A stretch of 9,369 nucleotides of DNA from CAWBKV01 sp041946675 (GTDB lineage: Archaea > Halobacteriota > Methanosarcinia > Methanotrichales > Methanotrichaceae): contig JBHGAU010000091.1 in NCBI GenBank assembly GCA_041946675.1, positions 1-9,369 of the forward strand, in the 5' to 3' direction. Below are positions 1 through 7,078 of this stretch, in pieces; the first letter of the stretch is position 1, and each line of letters begins with the position of its first letter. The position numbers were made by a program, and so were the translations under genes. Below the pieces are notes generated by a model. That model was not told where the DNA came from and made no database searches. It worked only from the letters and a program-made list of their open reading frames with translations.

Positions 1-55
1 TCCATCCTACAGCGTTCGGGACGCTGTGACCTGAGTTCGAATCTCAGCAACCCCA
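1..55 (+). tRNA. tRNA-Pro (anticodon CGG), 5' part cut off by the window edge
   Basis: This is the 3' two-thirds of a tRNA. The anticodon stem is 10-14 (CAGCG) paired with 22-26 (CGCTG), around the 7-nt loop TTCGGGA at 15-21. The anticodon is CGG (17-19), which reads the proline codon CCG. The T-arm is 31-35/43-47 (CTGAG/CTCAG) with loop TTCGAAT. The 3' acceptor strand CAACCCC is 48-54 and the discriminator base is A55. No CCA is encoded after A55, so it would be added after transcription. TCCT at 5-8 fits the 3' strand of the D-stem, whose partner lies outside the window. A proline tRNA just before rpoK is an arrangement I recall from other euryarchaea. No clear promoter separates it from rpoK. 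Confidence 0.93.
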
Positions 56-82
56 TCATGCTCTTCCTTTTGAGGTGGCTAT

Positions 83-256
83 TTGAAGGGTAAGAAATAT
101 ACCAGGTATGAACGTGCCAGAATAGTCGGAGCACGGGCTTTACAGATTTTCATGGGCGCCCCTATATTCATCGATACTAAATCAATTGACCCTCTCGAAA
201 TAGCGCTAGAAGAGATGAAGTTGGGCGTAATACCCATCACCGTAAAACGCGGATAG
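83..256 (+). CDS. rpoK: DNA-directed RNA polymerase subunit K (Rpo6/Rpb6 homologue)
   Basis: This encodes a 57-residue protein, the usual size for archaeal RpoK, a small subunit that stabilises assembly of the RNA polymerase core. The start is TTG at 83, six bases behind the ribosome binding site GAGGTG at 72-77. No ATG gives the conserved N-terminus. The protein opens MKGKKYTRYERARIVGARAL, carrying the family hallmark T-R-(Y/F)-E-R-A-R-I-(V/I)-G-A-R-A-L-Q-I. This is followed by MGAP and an acidic central stretch (DPLEIALEEMK), and it ends in the family's conserved I-P-(I/L)-x-V-x-R. It lies between tRNA-Pro and rps2 with a 36-nt gap to the latter, probably in one transcript. In Methanothermobacter, as I recall, enolase sits between rpoK and rps2; it is absent here. 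Confidence 0.93.
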   Translation: MKGKKYTRYERARIVGARALQIFMGAPIFIDTKSIDPLEIALEEMKLGVIPITVKRG

Positions 257-292
257 ATAATCAGGTGGTAGCTAATTAGGTAGGTGAATTAG

Positions 293-913
293 TTGGAAGA
301 AGATGAGGTGATAAAGGTAGAGGGAGAATATGAGACCCTGATACCCATTGATGAGTACCTTGCCGCAGGCGTGCATATTGGTACTCAGCAGAAGACGAAT
401 GATATGATGCCTTACATCTATAGGGTAAGGACAGACGGCCTATATGTTCTTGATGTACAATCCACGGATAAGAGAATCCGCCTGGCAGCCAAGTTCCTTG
501 CAAAATATGAGCCGTCAAAGATATTGGTAGTATCTGCGAGGCAGTATGGACAGAGGCCGGCAACAATGTTCGCAAAGGCCATTGGAGCCATCGCAAATGT
601 CGGAAGGTTCATACCCAATACGCTCACAAATCCTGCCTTCAAAGGATTCATCGAGCCAGATGCGCTGATAGCAACCGATCCGAGCGGCGATGCTCAGGCA
701 GTCAATGAGGCTGTCGATGCAGGCATTCCAGTCATCGCCCTCTGTGATACCAACAATATGACATCGAATGTCGATTTAGTAATACCGACGAATAACAAAG
801 GCAGGAAGGCATTAACGCTCATTTACTGGCTCTTGGCCCGCCAGGTTCTACGCGAGCGTGGCGAGGAGAGCAGGTTCAAGTATACGATCTCCGATTTCGA
901 GATGGAGTTTTAA
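293..913 (+). CDS. rps2: 30S ribosomal protein uS2 (S2)
   Basis: This is the small-subunit ribosomal protein of the uS2/S0-SA family, 206 residues long, as usual in archaea. It contributes to the head-body junction of the 30S subunit. The family signatures are visible. The first is near residues 22-34 (LAAGVHIGTQQKT). The second spans about 122-150, with PDALIATDPSGDAQAVNEA followed by AGIPVIAL. The C-terminal part holds the expected NNKGRKAL and WLLARQVLRERG segments. Translation starts at TTG 293, six bases after AGGTG (282-286). The short acidic N-terminus (EEDEV) before the conserved core makes this start plausible. The next gene begins 3 nt after its stop, so co-transcription is very likely. 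Confidence 0.96.
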   Translation: MEEDEVIKVEGEYETLIPIDEYLAAGVHIGTQQKTNDMMPYIYRVRTDGLYVLDVQSTDKRIRLAAKFLAKYEPSKILVVSARQYGQRPATMFAKAIGAIANVGRFIPNTLTNPAFKGFIEPDALIATDPSGDAQAVNEAVDAGIPVIALCDTNNMTSNVDLVIPTNNKGRKALTLIYWLLARQVLRERGEESRFKYTISDFEMEF

Positions 914-916
914 TCT

Positions 917-1711
917 ATGAGGTCTCCGGCTGTAGCCGGCCAGTTCTACCCTGGAAGTGCTAATGGGTTAAAACATCAATTGGATGATCTATTCAAAGGC
1001 GTGAGTCATGAGGAGCTGCCGGTCCTTGGGGCCGTAGTCCCTCATGCTGGCTATGTTTACTCAGGCGCCGTCGCCGCTGAAGTCTATGCACGCCTGCCTA
1101 AAAGAGAGACCTACATAATCCTCGGACCCAATCATCATGGATTAGGCGCTCCCGTCGCACTTTCGCGAGATACGTGGAGAACTCCCCTAGGCGACGTAGA
1201 AGTCGATCAGGAGATGGCCGACGGGCTGGCAGGCAGCATAATCGATTACGATGAGATCGCCCATATGCATGAGCATTCCATTGAAGTCCAGATACCATTT
1301 CTTCAGAGCCGTTTCCAGGGGTTCCAAATACTGCCGATAGCTATGGGCCTCCAGGATCAGGAGACTGCTATCGAGGTTGGCGAGCTTCTCTCTAAGGTCA
1401 TCAAAAACACCAAGCGCAACTGCACAATCATAGCCAGCAGCGACTTCACCCATTATGAGCCTCAAGAGGTAGCAAGACGGACGGATGCAAAGCTCATAGA
1501 AGCAGCTCTAAATATGAATATACCTGAATTATACGCCAGGGTCTATAAATATAACGCTACTGCCTGCGGCTATGGCCCTATTGCAGCCACAATTACTGCC
1601 TCACGTGAGCTCGGCGCCACAACCGGCAAGCTTCTGCGATATGGAACGAGTGGCGATGTGATAGGCGACTTCAGCCAAGTCGTTGGATACGGAGCGATAG
1701 TCTTTACCTGA
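917..1711 (+). CDS. MEMO1 family protein
   Basis: This is a 264-residue protein of the MEMO family, which is related in fold to extradiol dioxygenases. Human MEMO1 binds iron or copper and is linked to redox and iron homeostasis; the archaeal role is not established. The opening RSPAVAGQFYPG is a family hallmark. The vestibule residues corresponding to human H49, H81 and C244 appear as H43 (PHAGYVYSG), H73/H74 (GPNHHG) and C217 (ATACGYGP), so the metal site seems intact. HEHSIEVQIPF at about 118-128 and SSDFTHY at 174-180 are also conserved. ATG 917 follows the rps2 stop by 3 nt without a strong ribosome binding site, suggesting translational coupling. The gene often sits next to mevalonate kinase in archaea, as here. 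It ends in TGA at 1709-1711, in the same frame as the next gene. Confidence 0.92.
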   Translation: MRSPAVAGQFYPGSANGLKHQLDDLFKGVSHEELPVLGAVVPHAGYVYSGAVAAEVYARLPKRETYIILGPNHHGLGAPVALSRDTWRTPLGDVEVDQEMADGLAGSIIDYDEIAHMHEHSIEVQIPFLQSRFQGFQILPIAMGLQDQETAIEVGELLSKVIKNTKRNCTIIASSDFTHYEPQEVARRTDAKLIEAALNMNIPELYARVYKYNATACGYGPIAATITASRELGATTGKLLRYGTSGDVIGDFSQVVGYGAIVFT

Positions 1712-1716
1712 GGGGG
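1710..1716 (+). promoter_or_regulatory. strong ribosome binding site deciding the mevalonate kinase start
   Basis: GAGGGGG overlaps the MEMO stop codon and lies 7 nt before CTG at 1724. The mevalonate kinase frame has no ATG, GTG or TTG between the MEMO stop and the conserved kinase motif 1, so this site supports initiation at CTG. This is read from sequence only. Confidence 0.6.
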
Positions 1717-1723
1717 CTTTCTT

Positions 1724-2674
1724 CTGACTGTAGCATCTGCTCCCGGCAAGACCATTCTTTTTGGGGAGCATGCTGTCGTCTCAGGTGTGCCTGCACTTGG
1801 CTCTGCAATTGATCTTCGTGCCAGAGTTGTAGTAGAGAGCGCGCCCGGCAGGATGGAAATAGAGGCATGCAATCTTGCGCTGAAAGGCTTTTCCGTTGAT
1901 CTTCTCACCGGCAGAATCTGTTCTATTGAAGCACTACAAGCAGTCAGATATGTCTCTGCAGTTTTGGCCGAGTTCAGCTCGAAGGATCTGAAGGTTAAAG
2001 TCGAGTCAGAAATCCCACCTGCCGCTGGTCTAGGTTCATCTGCTGCAATAGTTGTGGCCACGCTCACAGCCCTGAACCAGCACATGAATATCGGATTATC
2101 CAGGGATGATATCGCAGCTCAGGCGTATAATATTGAAAAGAAGGTGCAGCACGGCATGGCAAGCCCGATGGATACTGCACTTGCCACCTACGGAGGATAT
2201 TTGCAGGTCTCCGATAGGATTCAGAAGATGAATCTGCCAGAACTGGTCATGGTAGTAGGATATACAGAGAGACAGCATGATACAAGATCCGAGGTACAGA
2301 AGGTTCAGAGCTTGCTGCAGCTCTACCCTGATATCGTCAAGCCGATATTTAGTGCAATTGGAGCCATATCTGTTAGGGCAGTTCCCTTGATAAGAGATAG
2401 GGATCTCGTTGAATTGGGACGCCTGATGAATATGAATCACGGGCTTTTGGAGGCCATAGGCGTCTGCACACGAGAGCTGAGTGATCTTGTTTATGCTGCT
2501 CGTGGCGCTGGCGGAGCGCTGGGAGCAAAGCTCACAGGTGCAGGAGGCGGCGGATGTATAATTGCTTTGCCTTCAGATACAAACTCCTCTTCTATAGCTA
2601 CTGCAATATATCAGGCCAGAGGAAGCGCATTTTCGGTTAGAACGGGATGCGAGGGAGCAAGGCTGGAGGGATGA
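1724..2674 (+). CDS. mvk: Mevalonate kinase (GHMP family), apparent CTG start
   Basis: This enzyme phosphorylates mevalonate to mevalonate 5-phosphate with ATP, in the cytoplasm. Starting at CTG 1724 it has 316 residues, normal for archaeal enzymes. The three GHMP-kinase motifs are complete. Motif 1 is ASAPGKTILFGEHAVV at about 4-19. Motif 2, the ATP loop, is PPAAGLGSSAA at 98-108. Motif 3 is KLTGAGGGG at 269-277. The likely catalytic aspartate is D150 in ASPMDTALATYGG. Motif 1 lies upstream of the first standard start (GTG 1787), which would delete it, so that start is rejected. Between the MEMO stop and GTG 1787 the frame reads GGG GGC TTT CTT CTG and onward without ATG, GTG or TTG. The CTG is preceded by GAGGGGG at 7 nt. 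The alternatives are read-through from MEMO, which is in the same frame, or a sequence error. Function is near certain; the start is less so. Confidence 0.9.
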   Translation: MTVASAPGKTILFGEHAVVSGVPALGSAIDLRARVVVESAPGRMEIEACNLALKGFSVDLLTGRICSIEALQAVRYVSAVLAEFSSKDLKVKVESEIPPAAGLGSSAAIVVATLTALNQHMNIGLSRDDIAAQAYNIEKKVQHGMASPMDTALATYGGYLQVSDRIQKMNLPELVMVVGYTERQHDTRSEVQKVQSLLQLYPDIVKPIFSAIGAISVRAVPLIRDRDLVELGRLMNMNHGLLEAIGVCTRELSDLVYAARGAGGALGAKLTGAGGGGCIIALPSDTNSSSIATAIYQARGSAFSVRTGCEGARLEG

Positions 2675-2677
2675 AAG

Positions 2678-3424
2678 ATGGTAAAGGTCCTCAAGATCGG
2701 CGGAAGCATATTAACCGATAAGGCACATCTCGCATGTGCTCGCATGAATGAGATCGAGCGTGTTGCTGAGGAGATCGCACGATCCCCAGAGAACCTCATC
2801 TTCGTCCATGGAGCCGGATCCTTCGGACATGCGCCCGCAAAGAAATACGGTTTGCCGGGAAAGTTTGACCCAGAAGGGCTGAGAAAAACTCACTCCTGTG
2901 TCGCAAAGCTGAACTCTCTCGTTATGGATGCACTTGCCAAAGCAGGCGCAAATCCAATGCAAGTTCATCCTTTATCATCGGTGATACTCCAGAGCGGCAG
3001 AATTAGAAATTTTGCAGTTGAACCAATAGTCGAGATGGTAAAAAGAGGTCTAATGCCAGTGCTCCATGGAGATGTTGCAATGGATATCTCCAATGGTGCA
3101 GGGATAGTCTCAGGAGACCAGCTTGTATCTTATCTTGCAAAAGCTCTGAAGGCCGAGGTTATAGCTGTCGGCACAGATAGAGATGGCGTAATATTCGAAG
3201 ATGCTCCGCTGAATGAGATAACAAGAGAGAGATTAGCTGAGCTGGGCAGCGCTTTAGGCGGCAGCTCTGCCGTTGATGTAACTGGCGGGATGAGGGGCAA
3301 ACTCCTGGAGCTTCTTGACCTTGCGGACAGTGGCTCAAATTCTATCATATTCAATGCATCGAAAGAGGGATTGATAACACGTGCACTAAAGGGCGAGCCT
3401 GTTGGCACCCTGGTACGGGCATGA
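2678..3424 (+). CDS. ipk: Isopentenyl phosphate kinase
   Basis: This is a 248-residue member of the amino-acid-kinase fold family. It phosphorylates isopentenyl phosphate to isopentenyl diphosphate, the last step of the archaeal (alternative) mevalonate pathways. The protein opens with the nucleotide-binding KIGGSILTDK (K6 and K15 expected to contact phosphates). It then has GAGSFGH at 45-51, where H51 matches the histidine that distinguishes isopentenyl phosphate kinases from other members of the fold. HGDVAMD (130-136), GTDRDGV (165-171) and DVTGGMRGKL (200-209) are also family segments. ATG 2678 is 7 nt behind GGAGGG (2665-2670), which lies in the end of mvk. The stop overlaps the next start as ATGA (3421-3424), so the two are probably translationally coupled. 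Its place between mvk and the isomerase fits the pathway. Confidence 0.95.
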   Translation: MVKVLKIGGSILTDKAHLACARMNEIERVAEEIARSPENLIFVHGAGSFGHAPAKKYGLPGKFDPEGLRKTHSCVAKLNSLVMDALAKAGANPMQVHPLSSVILQSGRIRNFAVEPIVEMVKRGLMPVLHGDVAMDISNGAGIVSGDQLVSYLAKALKAEVIAVGTDRDGVIFEDAPLNEITRERLAELGSALGGSSAVDVTGGMRGKLLELLDLADSGSNSIIFNASKEGLITRALKGEPVGTLVRA

Positions 3425-4509
3425 CGACATCTAAGCGAAAGATGGATCATATCAGGATCTGTCTTGAGAAGGATGTCGAATCTAGGTACAGGCCGTTTGA
3501 TGATATTGTATTAATCCATAAGGCTCTGCCTGAGATTAGCGAATCTGAGATCAATACAAGTTGCAGCTTTCTGGGAAAAAGAATCAATGCCCCTATCATC
3601 ATCAGTGCCATGACAGGGGGCCATCCCGATACGAAGGAGCTCAACCTAAACCTCGCAACGGCTGCACAGGAGATGGGAATAGCCATGGGCGTAGGCTCCC
3701 AGAGGGCCGCTCTGGAGGACCCCCTTCAGGTGGATACTTTCTCAGCTGTCAGGGATGCTGCCCCTGATATTCCGATTATAGGAAATATTGGCGCTGTGCA
3801 GCTTCAAAGATCAGGACCTGAAATCATTGATCGTCTTGCCGAGATGATTGATGCCGATGCAATAGCCATTCACTTGAATTTTCTGCAGGAGAGCATCCAG
3901 CCGGAAGGTGATAGAGATGCTTTTGGAGTTCTGGAGTCCATAAGATCTGCCGCAGCTGGCCGTATTCCAATAATTGTAAAGGAGACAGGCGCGGGCATAT
4001 CGAGGGAGACAGCGCTGGAACTTGTCAGGGCTAAAGTTAAGATCATCGACGTTTCAGGCGTCGGAGGCACAAGCTGGTCTGGAGTTGAAGCATACAGAGC
4101 AGAGGAAGCGGGAGATTTCGAGTCAGAGCATATGGGAAGGCTATTCTGGATCTGGGGAATACCAACGCCTGTAAGCATAGTCGAATGCAAAGGCTCAGGT
4201 GCCGAAGTGATCTCATCGGGTGGCGTCAGAAGCGGCTTAGATGTGGCAAAAAGCCTGGCTCTTGGAGCAAGTCTGGCAGGAACAGCTCTTCCAATGCTCG
4301 GACCTGCAACTAAAGGCTCCCAATTTGTTTTGGATACGATGAAGGGATATCTAAGGGCGTTAAGAATCTCAATGTTTCTTACAGGCTGTAAAGACCTGGC
4401 AGATCTGGAGAAGATACCTTTCGTAGTCTTTGGAAAGACTAAGGAATGGTTGGATCTACGCGGGCTAGATGCGAAGAATTTTACTATTTATAGAGAGTTG
4501 TCAAAATGA
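3421..4509 (+). CDS. fni: Isopentenyl-diphosphate delta-isomerase, type 2 (FMN-dependent)
   Basis: This enzyme interconverts IPP and DMAPP using reduced FMN, NAD(P)H and Mg2+. It is unrelated to the zinc-type isomerase. The 362 residues form the usual TIM-barrel length. Visible motifs are TSKRKMDH at 3-10 (substrate and N-terminal signature), AMTGG at 63-67 and GSQRAALE at 92-99 (FMN side), and HLNFLQE at 151-157 (Q156 and E157 match the catalytic glutamine and Mg-binding glutamate). Further motifs are KETG at 187-190, DVSGVGGTSWS at 210-220, and SSGGVRSG at 265-272 (FMN phosphate). ATG 3421 is chosen over ATG 3442 because the latter would remove the TSKRK segment. There is no strong ribosome binding site; the ATGA overlap with ipk implies re-initiation. 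Its end overlaps the next gene by ATGA at 4506-4509. Confidence 0.95.
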   Translation: MTTSKRKMDHIRICLEKDVESRYRPFDDIVLIHKALPEISESEINTSCSFLGKRINAPIIISAMTGGHPDTKELNLNLATAAQEMGIAMGVGSQRAALEDPLQVDTFSAVRDAAPDIPIIGNIGAVQLQRSGPEIIDRLAEMIDADAIAIHLNFLQESIQPEGDRDAFGVLESIRSAAAGRIPIIVKETGAGISRETALELVRAKVKIIDVSGVGGTSWSGVEAYRAEEAGDFESEHMGRLFWIWGIPTPVSIVECKGSGAEVISSGGVRSGLDVAKSLALGASLAGTALPMLGPATKGSQFVLDTMKGYLRALRISMFLTGCKDLADLEKIPFVVFGKTKEWLDLRGLDAKNFTIYRELSK

Positions 4510-5846
4510 ATGATATAGCTGTGATAGCGGTTGGCGGCTATGATGAAGTCGGCCGCAATATGACCGCCATAAGAATAGGTAACGATATCATTATCATGGA
4601 TATGGGCATCAGGCTTGACCGTGTCCAGATCCATGAGGACACCGATGTCGAAACACTCCATTCATCGGATCTGATTGCCATGGGGGCAATACCCGATGAC
4701 AGCATAATGCAGAATGTAAACGGCAAAGTCAGAGCGATCGCCTGTACTCATGGTCATTTGGATCATATAGGCGCGATCTCCAAGCTGGCGCATAAATATA
4801 AGGCGCCAATTATCGCTACGCCGTTCACATCAGATCTCATTAATCAAGAGATCAAGTCCGAGAAGATCTTCGGAGTGAACAATCCTGTAATAGTCATGGA
4901 GGCTGGCAAGAACCACCAGGTTACAGAGGATATTGAGCTTGAGTTCATCAGGGTGCAGCATAGCATAGTAGATTGCATTTTTGCAGCCATCCACACCTCC
5001 AAGGGAACTATACTTTACGCGAACGACTTTAAGATCGATAGGTCTCCGACTATTGGTGAGCCTCCGGATTTCGCACGGCTGCGCGCTATTGGAAAGAATG
5101 GAGTCCTCGCGCTTATAACTGAGACAACGAATGCCGGAATATCCGGCAAGACGCCGTCCGAGCAGATAGCCAAGGACCTTGTCTGGGACGTGCTCATCGG
5201 CACAGAGGAGTCGAAATCGGGAATATTGGTCACTACATTCTCATCACATATAGCCAGAATCAGGGCTATAGTTGATGCCGCCCACAAGATGGGCCGAAAG
5301 CCGGTGCTTCTAGGGCGGTCGATGGAGAAATACTGGAACACCGCCGTAAGAACAGGTTATGCGGATAGGAATGATGATCTTCTGGTCTACGGTCGAAGAA
5401 AGAATGTAGATAAGGCAATGAAGAGGATCATGAGTGAGGGAAAGGACAAGTACCTGCCCATAATGACAGGCCATCAAGGCGAGCCCGGAGCAATCCTGAG
5501 CAGAGTGGCAAACGGAGAGACTGATTACCTGGTGGAATCCGGCGATAAGGTGATCTTCAGTGCAGGCATAATACCCCAGCCCCTGAATATGTCCAATCGC
5601 TACACGGTTGAGACAAAGCTCAAGATGCGAGGGGCTCGAATCTACGATAATGTCCATGTTTCAGGCCATGCCTGCCGCGAGGATCACTGGGAGCTTCTGC
5701 GGATGATAAATCCTGAGCATGTAATACCAAGCCATGGAAATCTGGCGACGCACGGGCAATATCTGATGATGGCTGAGGAGACCGGATACAGCCTGGGCTC
5801 AAATATCCATCTTGTTAGAAATGGCCAGGAGCTATTGATTGATTAG
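4506..5846 (+). CDS. rnj: Archaeal ribonuclease J (metallo-beta-lactamase/beta-CASP 5' exonuclease)
   Basis: This is a 446-residue beta-CASP nuclease. Archaeal RNase J degrades RNA 5'-to-3', preferring 5'-monophosphate ends, with two Zn ions. The length matches the archaeal form, which lacks the long bacterial C-terminal extension. Metal-site residues are present: HGHLDH at 82-87 (motif 2), H152 in VQHSIVD (motif 3), D174 in YANDFKID (motif 4), H388 in VSGHA, and H410 in PSHG. TGHQGEP (321-327) and TTFSSH (243-248) are the expected beta-CASP segments. It overlaps the isomerase by ATGA and the GGPP synthase frame by 8 nt, if the latter starts at TTG 5839. RNase J embedded between isomerase and prenyltransferase genes recurs in archaeal genomes. 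The reason is unknown; it is not itself an isoprenoid enzyme. Confidence 0.95.
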   Translation: MNDIAVIAVGGYDEVGRNMTAIRIGNDIIIMDMGIRLDRVQIHEDTDVETLHSSDLIAMGAIPDDSIMQNVNGKVRAIACTHGHLDHIGAISKLAHKYKAPIIATPFTSDLINQEIKSEKIFGVNNPVIVMEAGKNHQVTEDIELEFIRVQHSIVDCIFAAIHTSKGTILYANDFKIDRSPTIGEPPDFARLRAIGKNGVLALITETTNAGISGKTPSEQIAKDLVWDVLIGTEESKSGILVTTFSSHIARIRAIVDAAHKMGRKPVLLGRSMEKYWNTAVRTGYADRNDDLLVYGRRKNVDKAMKRIMSEGKDKYLPIMTGHQGEPGAILSRVANGETDYLVESGDKVIFSAGIIPQPLNMSNRYTVETKLKMRGARIYDNVHVSGHACREDHWELLRMINPEHVIPSHGNLATHGQYLMMAEETGYSLGSNIHLVRNGQELLID

Positions 5847-6819
5847 GGCTGAAATGATGATCGATAAAGAGCTGGAGAGGCGTGCTGCCCCTATATACGA
5901 TGCGATAGAAAAGCTTCTGCCGATAACGCATCCAGAAGAGCTATACAAAGCCAGCAGACATCTAGTTGATGCTGGCGGAAAGAGGCTCAGGCCCTCAATG
6001 CTCTTGATTGCGTCCGATGCAACAGGGGGAGATCCGCTTGTGCTTATGCCTGCTGCAATCTCAATTGAGCTTGTGCATAACTTCACACTTATCCACGATG
6101 ATATAATGGATAATGCAAACATCCGCAGAGGCCGCCCCGCAGTGCATACACTCTGGGGTGCTTCAGGCGCAATTCTTGCAGGCGATACGCTCTACTCCAA
6201 AGCGTTTCAGATATTGGGCATGACACCTGTTGATCCAAGGCTTGTTCTCACTTCCATGGATAAGCTTTCGAGGACCTGTACAGCCATATGCGAAGGCCAG
6301 TGGCTGGACCTCGAGTTCGAGCGCAGAGACCGTGTGACAGAGCCTGAGTATATGGAAATGATCGAGAAGAAAACAGGAGTGCTTTATGGCGCATCTGCAA
6401 GCATCGGTGCAATCCTTTCGGGCGCAACTTCCGAGATAATCCATGGACTTGACGAGTTCGGCAGGCTAACGGGGATGGGTTTTCAGATCCAGGATGATGT
6501 CCTTGATTTGACTGCATCCGAGAAGGTTCTGGGAAAGAAAAGGGGCGGAGATTTAATCGAGGGCAAGAAGACGCTGATAATAATCCATGCCCTTGATCAT
6601 GGGGTCGAGCTGGACGTATTTGGCAGGAAGGACGCCGGGCCAAAAGAGATTGAAAATGCGCTTTCGATTCTTGAGAGGAGCGGATCAATAGATTACGCCC
6701 GCATTAGAGCGGTAGATCTTGTCGAGAGAGGCAAGCGCGCTCTTGACGTGCTTCCTGATTCACCTGCAAAAAGCCTTTTGCTGAACCTCGCTGATTATAT
6801 GATCGGCAGAAGGTACTAA
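5839..6819 (+). CDS. idsA: Geranylgeranyl diphosphate synthase (short-chain isoprenyl diphosphate synthase)
   Basis: This trans-prenyltransferase condenses IPP with DMAPP, GPP and FPP to C20 GGPP, the side-chain precursor of archaeal ether lipids. It has up to 326 residues. The first aspartate-rich motif is DDIMD at 87-91, followed by RRGRP. The second is in GFQIQDDVLD (about 214-223). GGKRLRP (46-52) binds IPP. F82, the fifth residue before the first motif, is the chain-length position seen as Phe in archaeal GGPP synthases and favours C20 rather than longer products. The start is uncertain. TTG 5839 has AGGAG at 5827-5831 (7-nt spacing). ATG 5854 and ATG 5857 have a weaker AGGG (5845-5848) but give an N-terminus (MMIDKELERR) closer to what I expect of relatives. 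It closes the isoprenoid block. Confidence 0.94.
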   Translation: MIRAEMMIDKELERRAAPIYDAIEKLLPITHPEELYKASRHLVDAGGKRLRPSMLLIASDATGGDPLVLMPAAISIELVHNFTLIHDDIMDNANIRRGRPAVHTLWGASGAILAGDTLYSKAFQILGMTPVDPRLVLTSMDKLSRTCTAICEGQWLDLEFERRDRVTEPEYMEMIEKKTGVLYGASASIGAILSGATSEIIHGLDEFGRLTGMGFQIQDDVLDLTASEKVLGKKRGGDLIEGKKTLIIIHALDHGVELDVFGRKDAGPKEIENALSILERSGSIDYARIRAVDLVERGKRALDVLPDSPAKSLLLNLADYMIGRRY

Positions 6820-6868
6820 AAAATCCAGAAGGCTGAAGGCATTAACGTTAAAGTTATTAGGCGGTGTA

Positions 6869-7075
6869 ATGAAATTGAAAAAAGAAGAGGCTGAGCATTT
6901 ATTGGAGCACTGGATTGAGCATAATGATAGCCACAGCAAATCATTTAGAGATAGGGCTGGCCAGGTAGAGGAGATTAGCAAAAAAGCTGCCTCGGATATA
7001 ATGGAAGCTGCCGATCTCATGGACAGGTGCACCGAGCGGCTGAGGAAAGCGAAAGAAGAACTTTCAGGTGATTGA
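6869..7075 (+). CDS. Small helical protein with a histidine ladder, function unknown
   Basis: This encodes a 68-residue, highly charged protein expected to be almost entirely alpha-helical, with no signal peptide or membrane segment. Histidines at 10, 14, 18 and 22 (EHLLEHWIEHNDSH) are exactly four residues apart, so one helix face would carry four imidazoles. This suggests metal or haem binding, but no function is proven. The motif resembles short LLEHWIEHN-containing proteins I associate with anaerobes, and I cannot name the family. C54 is the only cysteine. ATG 6869 follows an AGGCGGTG stretch (6859-6866). The gene begins 49 nt after idsA with no obvious TATA box in between, so it may be read from the upstream operon. 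The next gene starts 3 nt after its stop. Confidence 0.82.
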   Translation: MKLKKEEAEHLLEHWIEHNDSHSKSFRDRAGQVEEISKKAASDIMEAADLMDRCTERLRKAKEELSGD

Positions 7076-7078
7076 ATT

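Noticed and set aside
1570..2085. 171-codon minus-strand frame across the MEMO-mvk junction
   Set aside because: It is opposite conserved motifs of MEMO and mevalonate kinase, serine/threonine-rich like a reverse-strand shadow, and has no recognised domain.
1787..2674. Mevalonate kinase starting at GTG 1787
   Set aside because: This would remove the conserved N-terminal ATP/substrate motif present in the upstream in-frame sequence, and no ribosome binding site fits.
6248..6688. 146-codon minus-strand frame within idsA
   Set aside because: It is antisense to the prenyltransferase core; its composition (many R, S, P, C, H) is typical of shadow frames.
6820..6868. Possible separate promoter before the 68-residue gene
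   Set aside because: Only AT-rich sequence with no convincing TATA box or upstream purine element, so I leave it as possible read-through from idsA.
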